Positions 12,501 through 25,377 of a stretch of 64,000 bases of DNA are shown here, piece after piece (the first letter of the stretch is position 1; every line of letters starts with the position of its first letter). The position numbers and the translations under genes were made by a program. The stretch spans positions 186,001 through 250,000 of the forward strand of contig JAKOGI010000524.1 in assembly GCA_029747015.1 (NCBI GenBank), given 5' to 3'. Source of the stretch: Carnegiea gigantea (Eukaryota > Streptophyta > Magnoliopsida > Caryophyllales > Cactaceae). The notes under the pieces are model-generated. The model did no database searches, was not told the origin of the DNA, and saw only the letters and a list, made by a program, of their open reading frames with translations.

Positions 12501-15500
12501 ATATATATCAGGCTTATAAGATAGAAGTTACATGTATCGGTATTATCTATTTGCTTCTTTGCACTGTTTTCTTATGTTATTTTTTCTGTTGTCTATTTTA
12601 TTTGTTCTTTTACTTTAAAAAAAAAAAATTTCCATTCTTAATACCATTATTACTTTACAAGTTCACTACTCTAAAGCTCCAAAAGTTCCACGAGGGTATT
12701 GTCTATAACAACCTCTTGCTTGACTTAGGAAATGCTATTTCCATCTACATCTCCAAACCTAACCAGGGCAAAGATTTGCTATAGCATATAGGTTATTGTT
12801 CTTTTCTTGATGGACAATATGAATGTTATGAACACATTAGTTGTGCAATGATGGGTGAGCTTAGTATTCCACAAGCTTGCTTTAATTTCTGCTGATGGAC
12901 TGTGACTTATGCCTTTTTTTTTCTTTTTTTCTTTTTCCTTTTTTGGGGGGGGGGGGGGAGATGGTCCTCAGCTATCAATGCAATTGCTGGTTGGATTGTG
13001 TTTTTGGTGATACCTTGTGCCAATGTGCTCAAATGTGAAATTTGGAAGTCCATTGGTGAGGGCCTATGCTAGTCCATACAATTATTCCCAATATGATATT
13101 CTGCTATGAATTAGTGAGGATCTATACTTCATACTCCATGGAGCCCTAAGATTACCATTTTTTAGTGTGCTTATGCCCTAACTCCTAGTTAGCATAGTGT
13201 TCTGTGCTATTTTTGTAAGCCACTTTTAGAATCTTGAAGCTGGGACTTCTTTGTTTTTGTGGCAAAATTTTTTGCACTTACTAGCACTGCACTCTAGAGC
13301 CAATGTGTCCTTGGCTGTATGATGCTTTTCAGGAGTATTCTATTGCCCTTGGGGGGATTCTATGTGCAGTATGACAAATGTAGCCTAGTTGTTGCAGTGG
13401 GTGTTTGAGAGAAGATAGTGTTTTCATTCTGCTCATCAACTTCTTTGATGCTATGAAAGTGCCAGCAAGTTTAATACTAATTAAGGTATTATGTCATGAC
13501 GTTGCTTCAGGTCAGGGAGATACCCAATGTGTTGGTACTTCCACGGAGTGCCGATTATAGTGAAGAAGTGTGGATGGAGATAAGAGAAAAGGCCATTTCT
13601 ATATTGCAAATGTATTTCCTTGACGGAGCTGTTCCTAGTAATGCTGTCTCTGATGAGGAAGATGAGGAGAGCGAAATAACTTATGAAAATGAGCAGTTTG
13701 ATAGACAAGATAAAGAAAAAGCATTACACAGTGCAGTTGAGCAGCTGCCAGCTGAAAGTCCCACAGTGTCTGCAAGCTTTCAAGGGAAAGGTCCTATTGC
13801 AACTAGCGTCTGCCAGCCAGGATCAGGAGTCAGATTTGTCCCCAAGTATTTCCAACCAATCTGGTGGGAAGTGTAGCAGATCAAGAAAGAAGGCTAAAAA
13901 GAGGCATGGTCGTCAGAAGTCCCAAAATAAACCAGAAGATATTGTGGAGAAGGAGAGTGCTTCACAGCAGGATGATGATACTGCTATGAGTGGTACTGAG
14001 CAGGTTTAGAGTTCTGGATCACGTTGTGCTTCCCCTGGGGACTCAAGAAGGAGGAAAATACTGATAGAATTGTCTCAAGAATCATCAGCTTCCCTGCTTC
14101 AGAAATCAGGCAAAAGCGTTAGTAAGAAGTCTGGGGAGCAACTTAAAGATGGCTGTGTCATAGCTTTACATGCTAAGGAGCACTCCACTTTGTATGTGTC
14201 CAGACAAAGGGTGAAGGGGGGTGGTTGGTTCTTGGACACCATGTCTGGTGTAACGAAAAGAGATCCTGCAGCTCAGTTCCTTGTTGTTTTTGGAAGCAAG
14301 GTCGGTGTAGAGTTACAGCTTTTCTGCATCCCATTTTGTTTCATTTGCTTCATCCCCAATGGCCCAACTGTCCTTTTATTCCTGTTGACTGATTAGTTTC
14401 TTTGTCTAAATTTTTTAGGACACAATTGGTTTGCGATCCCTTGCAGCGGGTGGGAAGTTATTGCAGGTGAATTTTAGCGAACTTCTTATCTGTCATATTG
14501 AATTTCAAAACCACAGCCTTTTAACGTTGCTATCTCTATTTAATCTGCCAATTACATAAGAATTGTAAGAAGCATGCTGCTTTATCAGACATTTTGTGAT
14601 AGTTGTTTTATTGCCATATTGTTTGGGAAGGTTTTATTGCTGTCAGTATTGTTAGCTTGGTTGTCAAAACAATATCAGATGTAAGAAAAATTAAACCAAA
14701 AGAATTACTGAGTGCCCGATTCATGCCGACTCTATTCCTGAGTGTAGTAGAGAGTCAGAGACTCGTTGAGCTTCTGTTAATTATTCATTAACGTACTTGT
14801 CAATTCAGTCGATTTGAATGTTCCATATTTGTCAATTGTCATTTGGTATAAATTCATTATCACAGTTTATCTTGGTAATATTGCCTCTTAGCTGTGATGT
14901 TCAAGGTGTTAGTTCATTAAGCTGTTTGATGTTGCAGATAATTCGAAAGATGGAATTTGTATTTGCTAGCCACAACTTTGATGTATGGGAGAGTTGGTCA
15001 CTAGAAGGTCCTTTGGAGGAATGTAGGCTGGTTAATTGTAGAAATACCCAGGTAATTTTTTACTTTCCCATTTTGTGTGTTTACATGGTCAAAATGCTGG
15101 AATTTCATGGAGTGCGTCAGGTTTGTTATGACAATAGTGAAGTTAGAAACTTTGACACGAAATTTCATCATCAAATACTCAAACGTCGCAAGGATGAGGA
15201 AACGTATTGCGTTGTGCTTTATTGTCAGCCTGTTATTGCAATAGAAGTATTGAATTTGTAGTTAATCCTGTTTCCTCTCACAATTAATGATTTGTGTCAA
15301 TTCATAGCTGATAATTACTTGTTGAATAAAATGCCATGTCGTACTTCTACGGTTCTACCAGTAAACTTCAATTTGTCTGCTTGCATGTTGCCTGTGTCAT
15401 GTGTGGTCCATAAAAGCAACCTTTGCCTGTCCCACCCCCGTGCAAACGCTCCATGTATGTAGTGCCAAATTGGACAGGGAGAACCTTCATGTATTGTGGA

Positions 15501-16600
15501 CTTTTTCTTTTCTTTTCTTTTTGTTTTGTTTTTGGGGGGTGTGGGGTTGTGGGGGGCTGAAGGGGAGGGATGAACCACAGATGTGTTAATGGATACATTC
15601 ACAGGGAGAAACCAGAGAGGACTTTGATATTTTGCTTCTCGTTCGAGCTGTTCATGCTAGTTGACTTGCGGCCGTGGCCAACCCGAGTCTCGATTTCACT
15701 ACAAAAGCTAGACTGCTAGGGATTATTTGCTGTTTGAAGATATTAATGGTAGGTTGGAAGGTTGGTCCTTTCTTTCATGCTAGCATGCTAGTCAGCTAGT
15801 GATAATTGCACCAGCAAGCTGTTGGTTTAAGTGGTTAGGGGCTACCACAACGATGCCCATGCAAGATGCAACCAAATTTGTATATTAGTGTGGGGCTCCC
15901 TTGTAAATGGAGTGAGAGCGCGGTTTCCATTTTAGTCTTGGTCTTGTACCTGGTGTTGAGCGTGAGGGTGTGAAGAGGTTGGGGGCTTTAGGCCCGCGGA
16001 CCGTCTAAGCATTTGGACTGTGGGAAAGCATGCTGCTTACTAGATTTGGAAAGTGACACTGCATCAGTGGATATTGTCTTTAACCATCACATTATTGAAA
16101 TTCGACACGTGATGCATTGTTAAAAGATTGTTAGGGGCTGGGAAAAAATAATTTTGAGCATAGGGGAAAGCATAAATTTATTGAGTTTATGCATTTACAG
16201 ATATTTAGCTTTGACAACTACTAGTATTATTTCATACAGCATATTTATTTGTGCTTCTTAACAGTATGCTTCTGTATGTTGCTTTTTTTTTTTTTTTTTT
16301 AATTTTTTTCCATAATCAACTTGTTTTCATGGTCTCCTCATTTTTTCCAAAACGCTTCCAAATTTGTTGTGGGTCTCTTAGGGACAGCTGCTTGTTGTGG
16401 AAACCGAACGAACCTGCATTGTTGTGCTTAAAGAAGTTCAAAAAATCCCTCTATTTTCACACGATGAAGAACAATACTTGATCATGAAAAGTTTATTTCT
16501 CACTTTCATTCATTGATGTTTACAGGCTTCTCTGGATGTAAGAGTTGAAGTTCTGGCCACCTTGGGGCAGGATGATGGTGTTCTGCGTTGGCTTGATTAG
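9585..16600 (+). CDS. AN: ANGUSTIFOLIA (plant CtBP-like protein), disrupted in exon 4
   Basis: AN is the plant member of the CtBP/BARS family. It controls polar leaf-cell expansion and microtubules, acting around the trans-Golgi and in stress granules. Exons: 9585-10199, 11208-11370, 11468-11598, 13511-14300, 14419-14466, 14938-15051, 16526-16600. Exon 1 gives the family N-terminus (VVTLSCIEDNELEQDSLAGV, later RAAQRRLKPWQLILCLGS). Exons 2-3 give LLAASDVISLHCALTDETVQ and GTIAGCALDGAEGPQWMEAW. Exon 4 carries the acidic linker, a basic NLS-like RSRKKAKKRHGR and GGWFLDTMSGVTKRDPAAQF. Exons 5-7 end in RVEVLATLGQ and LRWLD. Oddities: the exon sum is 1936 nt, one base too many. The reading frame must change between about 13780 and 13850, and an in-frame TAG stands at 14007-14009 where the family has Leu. 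As written, translation stops at 13876 after 424 residues instead of about 644. That keeps the dehydrogenase-like domain and loses the NLS and C-terminus. All splice sites are intact. Confidence 0.9.
12914..12958. repeat. T-rich/G14 tract in ANGUSTIFOLIA intron 3
   Basis: A T-rich run with a few C interruptions passes directly into G14 (12945-12958). It is one of the looser members of the poly(T)-poly(G) set described in the findings. Confidence 0.8.
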
Positions 16601-17807
16601 GAGAAGGGAGGAGTGTTGCTTTTGTTTTCATGTTTGCAGCAGTCTCCAATGGCAGCTAAAATAGTAGACCACCTTTTGTTTTTTGGGCACCCGGGGGGGG
16701 GGGGGGGGGGGGAGGGGCTGTTCCTGAAAATAGGTGGCATTTTTCCCGGGTCTTCTTGGCTTTGTTTACTGGTATATTTATGGCTTTGCCATGGCTTTAT
16801 AAGGCTTAAATTTTATTTGTCCCAATTTGTGAATGAAGAATTTGGATGAAATCAGAGGAGGGTTTTGTGTCATTTTCAAGCGGATGGCCATGTTTTTGTC
16901 ATCTGTGGTCCTCAACTTGGCCATTCTTTCGTTGAAAATGAGGGTTCCTTTTGAACACTCTCTGAATACTGCGGTCGTACCTTTCCAATGGCTAATTATT
17001 GATCCAATATTTTTGGAAAATTAGCATCATTTATTAAAGACTAATTGATTTTGGATCATGGATGCTAAAGTTACACTCAAGTTACATGATCACTACTTAG
17101 TTATAATTGCTCTATTGCAATGATCAATCATCATTTAAAATGGTTCTTAATATTGCATTGGAAAAAATAGATTGATATCAAACAATTACTATCTTAACAT
17201 GTAACAGTTTACACGTTAACATGTAGTTTGTTAGAAAAGTTGATACTATATAGAGATCTTGTTCATTAATTCTTGCAGTACCCTTTAAATTTGATATGAA
17301 AGTAAAAAATGTAAATAAAAACAGTTGTTCGTATTTGTGGTATTTCTTATTTATTTTTTGGCCAATTTAATTATCTCTTTTGTTTTTCCACTTTTGTGTT
17401 CATGCAAATGGTAAGTTTATCCAAAGTACGCAATCATTGAAGTTCCAGTGTCCTTGTCCTTTACACAACCCCTCATTTTTACGGCAACTCAATCTAGTAA
17501 CCAAATTATGGACCACCTTAATTTCTAAATGACCAGTCTACCCCTCACAGATAATAAAAAAAAGGAAAAATACGCAAAAAACAGGTAGAGAAAAGGCGGT
17601 TATCATCATTTTAATAAAAACCACCAAATTCCCTGTCCATCTCCCTCTCCCTCTCCCTCTCCCTCTCCGCTGACTTGCCGTGTTCCAGAAACAGAAACAA
17701 CAGAGAGTGAGAGAGAAACGTACCACAGAACGACCCGACCCGGAAACCCGGGTTTTGGAGGTCTCTGCCACCACCATCGTCGTCGGAGGAGAGAGAGAAA
17801 ACGGTAC
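16601..17807. other. ANGUSTIFOLIA 3' flank and RVE promoter
   Basis: This 1.2 kb spacer lies between two co-oriented genes. It begins with the probable ANGUSTIFOLIA 3' UTR, including a G20 run at 16693-16712, and then becomes AT-rich. From 17639 to 17669 a CTCCCT hexanucleotide array lies in the probable 5' leader of the RVE gene, followed by purine-rich GAGAGA text. No other gene is seen. Confidence 0.5.
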
Positions 17808-20800
17808 ATGGTGTCTGCAGGCCAAAACCCCGGACAAGGGTTTTACTTCGATCCTTCTTCCTCCGGCATGGGCTCTCTTCCGCCGCCGCCGGTTTCTGGC
17901 GATAGTGCTCCGGCGGAGGAGCAGAGCAAGAAGGTTAGGAAGCTATATACGATTACCAAGTCTAGAGAGAGTTGGACTGATGAGGAGCATGATAAGTTTC
18001 TCGAAGCTCTTCAATTGTGAGTTAGTTTCTAACTTCTGAGTTGTTTGTTTTTGGTTTAATTTGTGTTTGTTTGTGTGAAGTTTGGGGGAATTGGTTCATT
18101 CATGGCTAACTGAGGTTCGATTATCAGTTCCTCTGCGAATTTTTGATTGGTTGAGGCTTTGATCATGTATCTCAAATGATTGGTGTGATCCTCATTCCTG
18201 ATTTTCCCACCTATATAAATTTGTTTGTTTTAGTTTCTAGTTTGTTTCTGAGTTCTATCAGAGAAATTTTCGAAATTCGTAGCTGAGAATATGTTTGATA
18301 CGGTGATGCCTCTCTTGGTTTGATCCGCCCCCTCCCCCCCCCCGGCCCAAAAATAAATAAATTAAGGGATGCTAGATGTCTGTTGACTGAATTGTTTGTT
18401 TATAGGGTATGAACTTAGTTTGCAATATTGGGCTGTTTGGATAGAATTGCAATATTCTCAACTAGGCAGAGTTCTGTACATTTTGACTTACCTTGACTCC
18501 TACCATTTTTAGGATCAATAGTCTATAGGATCATACATGGAAGATTTAAATGGGGTCCAAAGATGCTGGCTGGGCTAAATGTTGTTTCTAGGGTTATGTA
18601 GTAGAACACTGGATAAATGGATTCCTATGTTGGATTTCAGTACTATTTTGAACTATAGTATCATAGTATGTCTTTTGGGAAAAGCAGCCTGTTTGTGTAG
18701 GTGGTAACTTGGCATCAAATATGAGGTGATTGAACTTAGGTGCAAGCAATGTGACTGTTGCTGTGAAGAACTTTGATGAATCGGTATGAATCTTCAAATG
18801 GCTGTGGCGCGGCAGATTTTATTTTTTTGAAGGTTTTTGTTAAGGGCTTTCTTGTCTTCTTGCTCCTTCACTTTTGCATTTCTGTTGGTTGTGACTTGTC
18901 CGTCACTTTTTAAGTATCAAGAGTTGGCCTTTCCCTTTACTAATGTGTGATTCTAGTGTGGTTTGGTGCATTTGCATATGTTCTAACCTTCTTTCATTTC
19001 GGGTCATTTTTCAGGTTTGATCGTGACTGGAAGAAGATTGAGGCATTTGTTGGTTCTAAAACTGTTATCCAGGTAAATAACATGTAACCTTTGGTTATGT
19101 AGATATCTTGTAGATCAGATTTGATAGGTAAATTGTCGACTCAGACATTCTTGTTTAACTTTCCTATTTCCATGCTCAAGTTTCAGTATGTTACTAGTGT
19201 ACATCCTATTCGCATAGGTAGGTGTTGAACATGCTATTAAATTAATTTGATTTAAAATAAGACATAATTGCATAAGACATAATTGCATAAGACATAAATT
19301 ACTATTGCTATTAAGCATTTTTTAATCTATTTTTCCCTAGTTTAATGCATGAGATCTTAAACTCAAAACCCAGAAGAAGGAGAAACTATCCATCATTGGT
19401 AGTCATTTTGATAGACTTTTGACTGTTTAGGATACTAATTGAAAAATATTTTGTAACTATTTGTCTTTTTAAAAAAAATCTCACATTGTATAATGTTTTC
19501 GGTGATCATCTCCAAAATAATTTGAAATATAAAAAAAGAAAAAAATCAATCAATTATGATATGGTTTTTGTGACGACTAAATGAATTGTGAAATTATTTT
19601 TTTATTTGCGTTCTAGTATTCATATGAGTCCTACGTCCAAAAAAATAAAGAATTAAAAAAAAACCAACTGTAGTCGTCCTGGTTGCGTAACATAGTGCAT
19701 TGGCTCTTCATATCCAACACAATCTTAGAAAGAAGAAGAGGAAAAAAAAAATTTATTAATTTTGTGAGGCTATTTGTAACTGCTCAATCAAATGTTCATC
19801 AAATAAATATTGCATTAGAAAATCCGTTTTACTCCCAAGCATTTCAAATCTATAACAACAACAACTCCCGTGTGGGTCCTGCTTGCACCGGGTCTGGGAG
19901 ATCCAAATGTAGGCAATCTTATTTCTACAAACATGATTGCCTTAAACTAAAGCTAATAATTAATGAGCAATTATTTTAAAATTAAAAGAATGACCAATGA
20001 TACTACAGCAAATGTCATTCATATAGTGATCTATTCACTTTTATGTTATATATATGATAAGTTGTTTCTTTGGCTTCTATAGTAGGTTGCTTGTAAAGAT
20101 TAATATATATGGTTTGTGTTTACTGGGTATCTCTTTAAAGGTTTTTGGCGATTGGCGATTTGCATACTTCATGCTAACATATTAGTTTTTACATCTGTTG
20201 ATTTGTCTGATACAATTTTTTGAAAAAGATTTGATTACCGGTTGTTTCTTATGCGTGGATTTACCTTTCGTAAGGTCATGTGTTTTTGTGTTGTTTCTGG
20301 TAAATTATGCTTGATGGAAGTCGTTGCCGTATTGTAAATGAAATTTAGCTACTATAAGGTAAGGGCAACTCAGGGATCTCATTTTCCTTAGCCTCTTAGA
20401 TGTCGCTTTGCTATCCTGGTAGGGATGATTGATTCTCTTGCTAGTTCAGCCGTTCTTGTTAGTCCACAAGTGATGCTAGTCATCAGCGTGAACCGTTAGC
20501 TTCTGGCTGATTAGAGACACAGCCAGTGCAAAAGGCTTGATAGACTACTGCAAGCAGCACAGCCCTTCAACCAGTTTGAGCGTTGGAGTAGTGTTGCTGG
20601 AACAGATATCATGGTATTTTTCTTTTGTTTTTTGGGTTTGTTTTTGGTGGGGTGGAGTGAGAGTTAGTCTGGCCTGGATAGTGCTTCTTCATGCTTGTTT
20701 GACACGCAAGTGTATTCTTTATGTCATTTTTACACCCTTCATTAAGAAGATTGTCTGATACTGCAGCCATCCAGTGATAAAGTTTTGGGGGGTTAGTGTT

Positions 20801-22785
20801 ATGAGTTTACCTTCTGAGGCTTGATTGTCATCATATTCATATATAGTGTTAGAAGACGGGTTTGCTGTGGTGGAATTGTAACTTCCTGACATGTTATCAC
20901 TTGTGAGTGTTTGCCTTTTGCTTTCATTTTTGAGTGTTCATCTTGGAATCTTAGAATCAGATACTCCTCTGCCATCTTCCATGGTCTTTATTTTCTAATT
21001 CTACTGATGGTAGATGATGCATGATCATACGTTAGGCTTTGGAGTGACCTAAGATTGAATCGCGTGTGGCATTGATGATTTGAGTGATTTCCCAGGCTTG
21101 CGAATTATTACGTTCTTGGATGTTTTTGCGTTTAATTTTTAACTTTGGATTATGGCTCATATAGATCCGTAGCCATGCGCAGAAGTACTTTCTAAAGGTT
21201 CAGAAGAGTGGGTCCAATGAGCGCGTGCCTCCTCCTCGACCGAAGCGCAAAGCAGCTCATCCTTACCCGCAAAAGGCTTCCAAGATAGGTCAGTCACTGA
21301 AGTCTTATGTCTGTTAATCGCTGCTGCGTTGCCAGAGTACCAGACTACCAGTAATTCTCACACTCCTAGATTTTAAACGGCAGCTGCAGCAACGAGTCAA
21401 TACACTGGGCAGAGTTTGCCTGGTGCTGTTTTTGAACCTTGGACTGTGTATCACCCTCATCAATCATCCATTCTCATTAACCAAAGTGGCACTAAAAGTA
21501 CGTCGTCCTGGTCTTATGCGTCTGTGGCTGCTGTGAATTCATCAAACATGAGAATAGGTATTTCTTCTCTCATCTGCCCTTTTTTTTTAAATCCATTATT
21601 TTAGCGCTCCCCCCAAAAGATTGTTGGCAAGTGGACAAGCAGCAGGTTTATAATATTTGCAGGGCCGAGTATAATAGCGTGCTATTAAGCTATGAGCGTG
21701 GTGGTTTAATAAATGCCAAGAGTGCTTGGTCTTGGTCTGAAAATCACATCAGAAAAAGGGGGTTTAGTCAGAGGAAAATGGTTCTAAACTGTTTTGCTTA
21801 CAGATGATGCAGCATTGGCAATACCTATGATGTCTGCCAATTGTTGCTGCAGCAGCACCACTGAAAGCACCAACCCCTGGCCCACAAAAGGGGCACTGTA
21901 TCAAACCAATCAAGTCAAGCATATGAAAGGTTAGTTCCTGTTTCACTGTTTGTCATTATGTAGCAAGATTGGACGTGTCTCTGGGTATTGACAACAACAA
22001 AAAATTATACATAATCTTTGTTTGTTGTTTAACGTGATGCAGTTATGCCGGACTTTGCTCAAGTTTACAGTTTCATTGGTAGTGTTTTTGATCCCAGTGC
22101 ACGTGATCGCCTGCAGAGATTGAAGAGGATGGATCCGATAAATATTGAATCGGTATGATCTGAATGCCTGGTCTCAGTGTCTTGAACCATACAAATTCGG
22201 ATATCGAGCAGTGTAGTTTTGTATCTGTGCTGCAAACACTTTTTCTGTTTATCAGCATGTGTACTTTCTTTGAGAGACTCAGTAATGTTCTCCTCCTTTT
22301 CTGTGCAACAGGCATTGTTGTTAATGAGAAATCTGTCAACCAATTTGGTTAGACCTGAGTTTGAGGAACATGTAAGTGCCCCTCGCGGGATTCCTTTGTT
22401 TTCTATTCGGAAACATTTCATGCTGCAAAGACAAGGGTGTTTCCATGATTATTCGTGCATCATTGCATAATTGCATAATTCTAGTCACCTATTAGGATTC
22501 CACATAGTTGTATGCAGCTCTAGACCATAGATTGGTTCCTAAAGAAAACAATATTTCTGGCAGGTAGGGAAGTGGATGGTACCAGCAAACTGATGCCTAA
22601 CGTGTGCTAGTATTTGTTTAAAACAGCTTTTAGTTCGGTTTTAATATCATACTCTTGAGGAGAGGAAAACTAGGCTGATCATTTGTCACATTACCTTACT
22701 GTTTTGCATTTAAGTGCTCAACTGATTTTTCATCTTAAGGTGGTTTGTTGTGGCTTTACTACTGCAGGTGTAGGAGTACATGAGT

Positions 22786-22824
<39 letters not shown>

Positions 22825-23210
22825 TTGGGTGGTGGTTAAATCATCGTCATCATCATCATTCTGTTCTTCGGCTTCCTTTTTTTGGGGGGCCGGGGGGGGG
22901 GGGGTTGCGGGGGCTGGCATTTGTGTCTTTTCTACAGAGTCACTTCTTTCCAACCTGTGAAACTGTGAACTAGCCAAAATTACTTTCTAGGAAAAAACGG
23001 AAAGTGAAACACCACTGCTTCAGAGTTAGGCTACTTGTGGTTAGCTTGTGCTCGTTTTTATGTTATAGGCAAAGATGTTTGTTGCTAATTGATTGTTTAA
23101 CGTAAATGCAGATGAAACTGCTATCATCGTATGATGCACAGTCGGGTAAGGGCAAGTGTAGCCTTCTAACACCAGCTCCCAACTCAAAAACCGCCATTCC
23201 AGCTGTTTGA
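17808..23210 (+). CDS. REVEILLE-type single-MYB transcription factor (RVE3/RVE5-like)
   Basis: This gene encodes a nuclear DNA-binding protein of the CCA1/LHY/REVEILLE family, whose members bind evening elements in circadian-regulated promoters. Exons: 17808-18016, 19015-19072, 21165-21288, 21384-21557, 21804-21929, 22043-22152, 22312-22371, 23112-23210, giving 319 residues. The single MYB-like repeat spans about residues 51-103 ([20 protein letters not shown]...) and contains the diagnostic SHAQKYF at 92-98. A basic proline patch ([20 protein letters not shown]) follows. The C-terminal block [18 protein letters not shown], then RLKRMDPIN and [19 protein letters not shown], is the LCL domain that defines the RVE8/6/4/3/5 clade. 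The linker ([13 protein letters not shown]) looks most like RVE3/RVE5. The gene lies directly downstream of ANGUSTIFOLIA, as RVE3 does in Arabidopsis. The start is the first ATG fitting the family N-terminus. The paralogue assignment within the clade is uncertain. Confidence 0.92.
19850..19945 (-). mobile_element. SINE-derived fragment in RVE intron 2
   Basis: On the minus strand the text reads ...TGCCTACATTTGG..., then CCCAGACCCGGTGCAAGCAG and ends (GTT)n. This arrangement, with 'GCCTAC' and 'CCCAGACCC' blocks and a TTG-repeat tail, recalls the bodies of plant tRNA-derived SINEs (Au/TS-like). No clear head with A and B boxes and no target-site duplication was found, so it is a fragment. Confidence 0.5.
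22789..22826. repeat. (CT)n microsatellite followed by poly(T) in RVE intron 7
   Basis: A CT run of about 14 units is followed by T10. Close by at 22876-22902 lies a T7-G6-CC-G12 tract. Confidence 0.9.
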
Positions 23211-25377
23211 GGTTCATAGAGGGATGAAATGGTCTGCAGTTGGTTTCTTTTACAGTTTCGCGTTCTCCGTGTTGATTTCGTTCTTACCAACTGTAGAATT
23301 GAGATCATTGGCGGGAACTCAGCAAAACAAGTATCAGCTTTGAGTCACCATTAATGAATGTCAAACGCTTGAACGTGTAAATTTGCATGTTTGTCTGGGG
23401 AGTGCAGTTGCAGAATCCGGGCATATATCGGAAGAGCAGCCTTATTGTTGTGTCAGCTTACAGAGTCAGCTTCTTTCTTAGAAGTTTATCTCTTTTAGGT
23501 TAATGAAATTTTGTTGTGTCAAAAGATTCTCGGTGTTTCAGTTTTGGATTTTGTTCTGAGATGTTTTGGTTGAGATGTTTTTGGTTTTCTTAAGGACGTA
23601 CACATATAGAATGCTCTGTAAATATTTTTTGCATGAAGAATGATATGAATATAATCAATATATAGCGTATTTGTTCATGTGTTTACAACAAAATAAATCA
23701 TGCTCTTTGGTTTTACGTACATGTTCTTTTATCCATGTGTATTTGCTTTTGGAGGAGTGTTTCTTATTTTTATGTATGTCTTCGCGTGCATATTTGTCTT
23801 TTTACGTGTGTGTCTTAGCATATGCGGAGTTATTGTTGTTGCTGTTGCTTTCTCATCTACATATGGTCGTTAATTTTTCATAAAATAAATACCTTTAAGA
23901 GGTATTTTGATGTAAAGCATAGCAAATTCACGACAATAGTAGACAAAGCTTAGGCTGACGAGCAGTAAACACAAGTGAGCAGTAACGATACAAAGATGGT
24001 TTTTATTTATAATTAGTAATTTTCAAAAACTTAATCACTCTTTCAGATCAAGAAAAGACTTTAAATTAATTTAGATTATACCATAGCTGAGGTTATGACA
24101 AGGATAATATGTACAACAAGGCTTAATTTCTCATCAAATATCGAGGACGTTCTTGTTGTCATTCTACCCAAAGGGTGAGAGAATCTTGCGTTGACCCAAA
24201 AAAAAAAAGGTAGAATGTTTGAACCCAAGAGCCCAATGGCCCACCGAAGCCCAACTTAGGCCCAGCTGTCCATTGATCAGTCACTCTTCTTGGGCCAAGG
24301 ACGTGTGTGGCACGCTATAACATATCGCGTGCGTGGGTTGGATATTACGTCAGCTTAATATTGTTTTAATATTTTCTCAATATCTCGGCTTGGTTCTTGC
24401 AAATAGGAAGAGAGATCTTCCATTCTCTCCCTCTCTCCGTTCTCTCAATCGACAACGATCCAACAACATCAAATTATGAAACGAGGAACATCAACAATTT
24501 GTGTTTGAACTTTTCTCTTCTTCGATCCTTAAATCAGGTAGTTCTTACGCTGTAATCCTATCATCATTATCAATCATCCGGAAAAAAAAAAACCAACAAA
24601 AAAACCCTAGGTTTGTTAGCTCTGTAATGTTATCTGGGAAAAACATGTACTCGTGCTTCGCAAAAAAACCCTAATTTTGAATTTACGTCGTTTGAATGCT
24701 TGTTTGAGAATTCCGTAATTGGAATTTCATGCGGTGGATGTTCGAGATTATTCTGTGTGGAATGGCTTGATTTGAACATGAGGCTACGAGGCTACCTGTA
24801 TATATATCTTTGTGTTGAGCTGGATTCGGGTGGAATTTGGGTTGTATCTTCGTTGAATAAAGCTTTGATTGCTCATTGACTAGATCACGAAGTTGGACGA
24901 GCTAAATCTTAGCTCTGAGGTGGTCGTGGATTAGGTTGGTTGGTTTGACTGTTATTAGCAGAAATGTTCTGTGGAAAGAGCAAGCTTCAGGCTTTTGTTG
25001 TTTCGATGGAGACCGTAAATTAGCTTTTGTGGGGTTGAATATTCAAAGTACTTAAACTTTACCCGTACGGGTTCTTGTGTGAAGGTTGAAGAGTTCTTGA
25101 CTTGAGCAAGCTTGAGGCTTTTGTTGTTTCGATCTAGACCATAAATTAGCTTTTGTGGGGTTGAATATCCAAAGCACTTAAACTTTACCTGTACGGGTTC
25201 TTGTGTGAAGGTTGAAGGGGTCTTGGCTTGAGCGTTCTTCTGGTGAAGGAGGGGGATTGGGAGGCGATTACAGTCGCGGGCTTGAATGGACAAGTTCTAG
25301 CGTGTAGGTGCTCTCCTCTTGTTTTAAAGGTTTAGATTGGGCTGTTTGGAAGCGTTCCTACTTGTGTTGGCTCCAAG
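23211..25377. other. RVE 3' flank, CBE1 promoter and 5' leader region
   Basis: The first ~0.4 kb is probably RVE 3' UTR. The CBE1 promoter and leader probably lie near 24300-24540: CT-rich leader text (24420-24450) is followed by a strong donor, ATCAG|GTAGTT, at 24537/24538. That suggests a non-coding first exon and a 5' UTR intron of roughly 0.7-0.8 kb. The matching acceptor could be the CAG at 25271-25273 or one nearer the ATG. Telo-box-like AAACCCTA motifs occur just after the donor (24600 and 24665). Confidence 0.5.
24981..25232. repeat. 126-bp tandem duplication in the CBE1 leader intron
   Basis: Unit 1 is 24981-25106 and unit 2 is 25107-25232, adjacent and of equal length. They differ at only about ten positions. 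Because 126 is a multiple of three, the minus-strand ORF over it has two 42-residue repeats, but no protein family is recognised. Confidence 0.95.

Noticed and set aside
13511..14300. An extra small intron in ANGUSTIFOLIA exon 4 that would remove the lesions
   Set aside because: No GT-AG pair removes both the frame change and the TAG while keeping the conserved blocks, and the homologous exon in Arabidopsis is, as I recall, uninterrupted.
15815..15910. Possible SINE head ('ggtttaagtggttagggg') in ANGUSTIFOLIA intron 6
   Set aside because: It is A-box-like text only. No B box at the right distance and no flanking duplication were found.
24955..25293. 112-codon minus-strand ORF with an internal 42-residue repeat
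   Set aside because: It is explained by the 126-bp tandem duplication. The composition looks non-coding and it faces the CBE1 leader.
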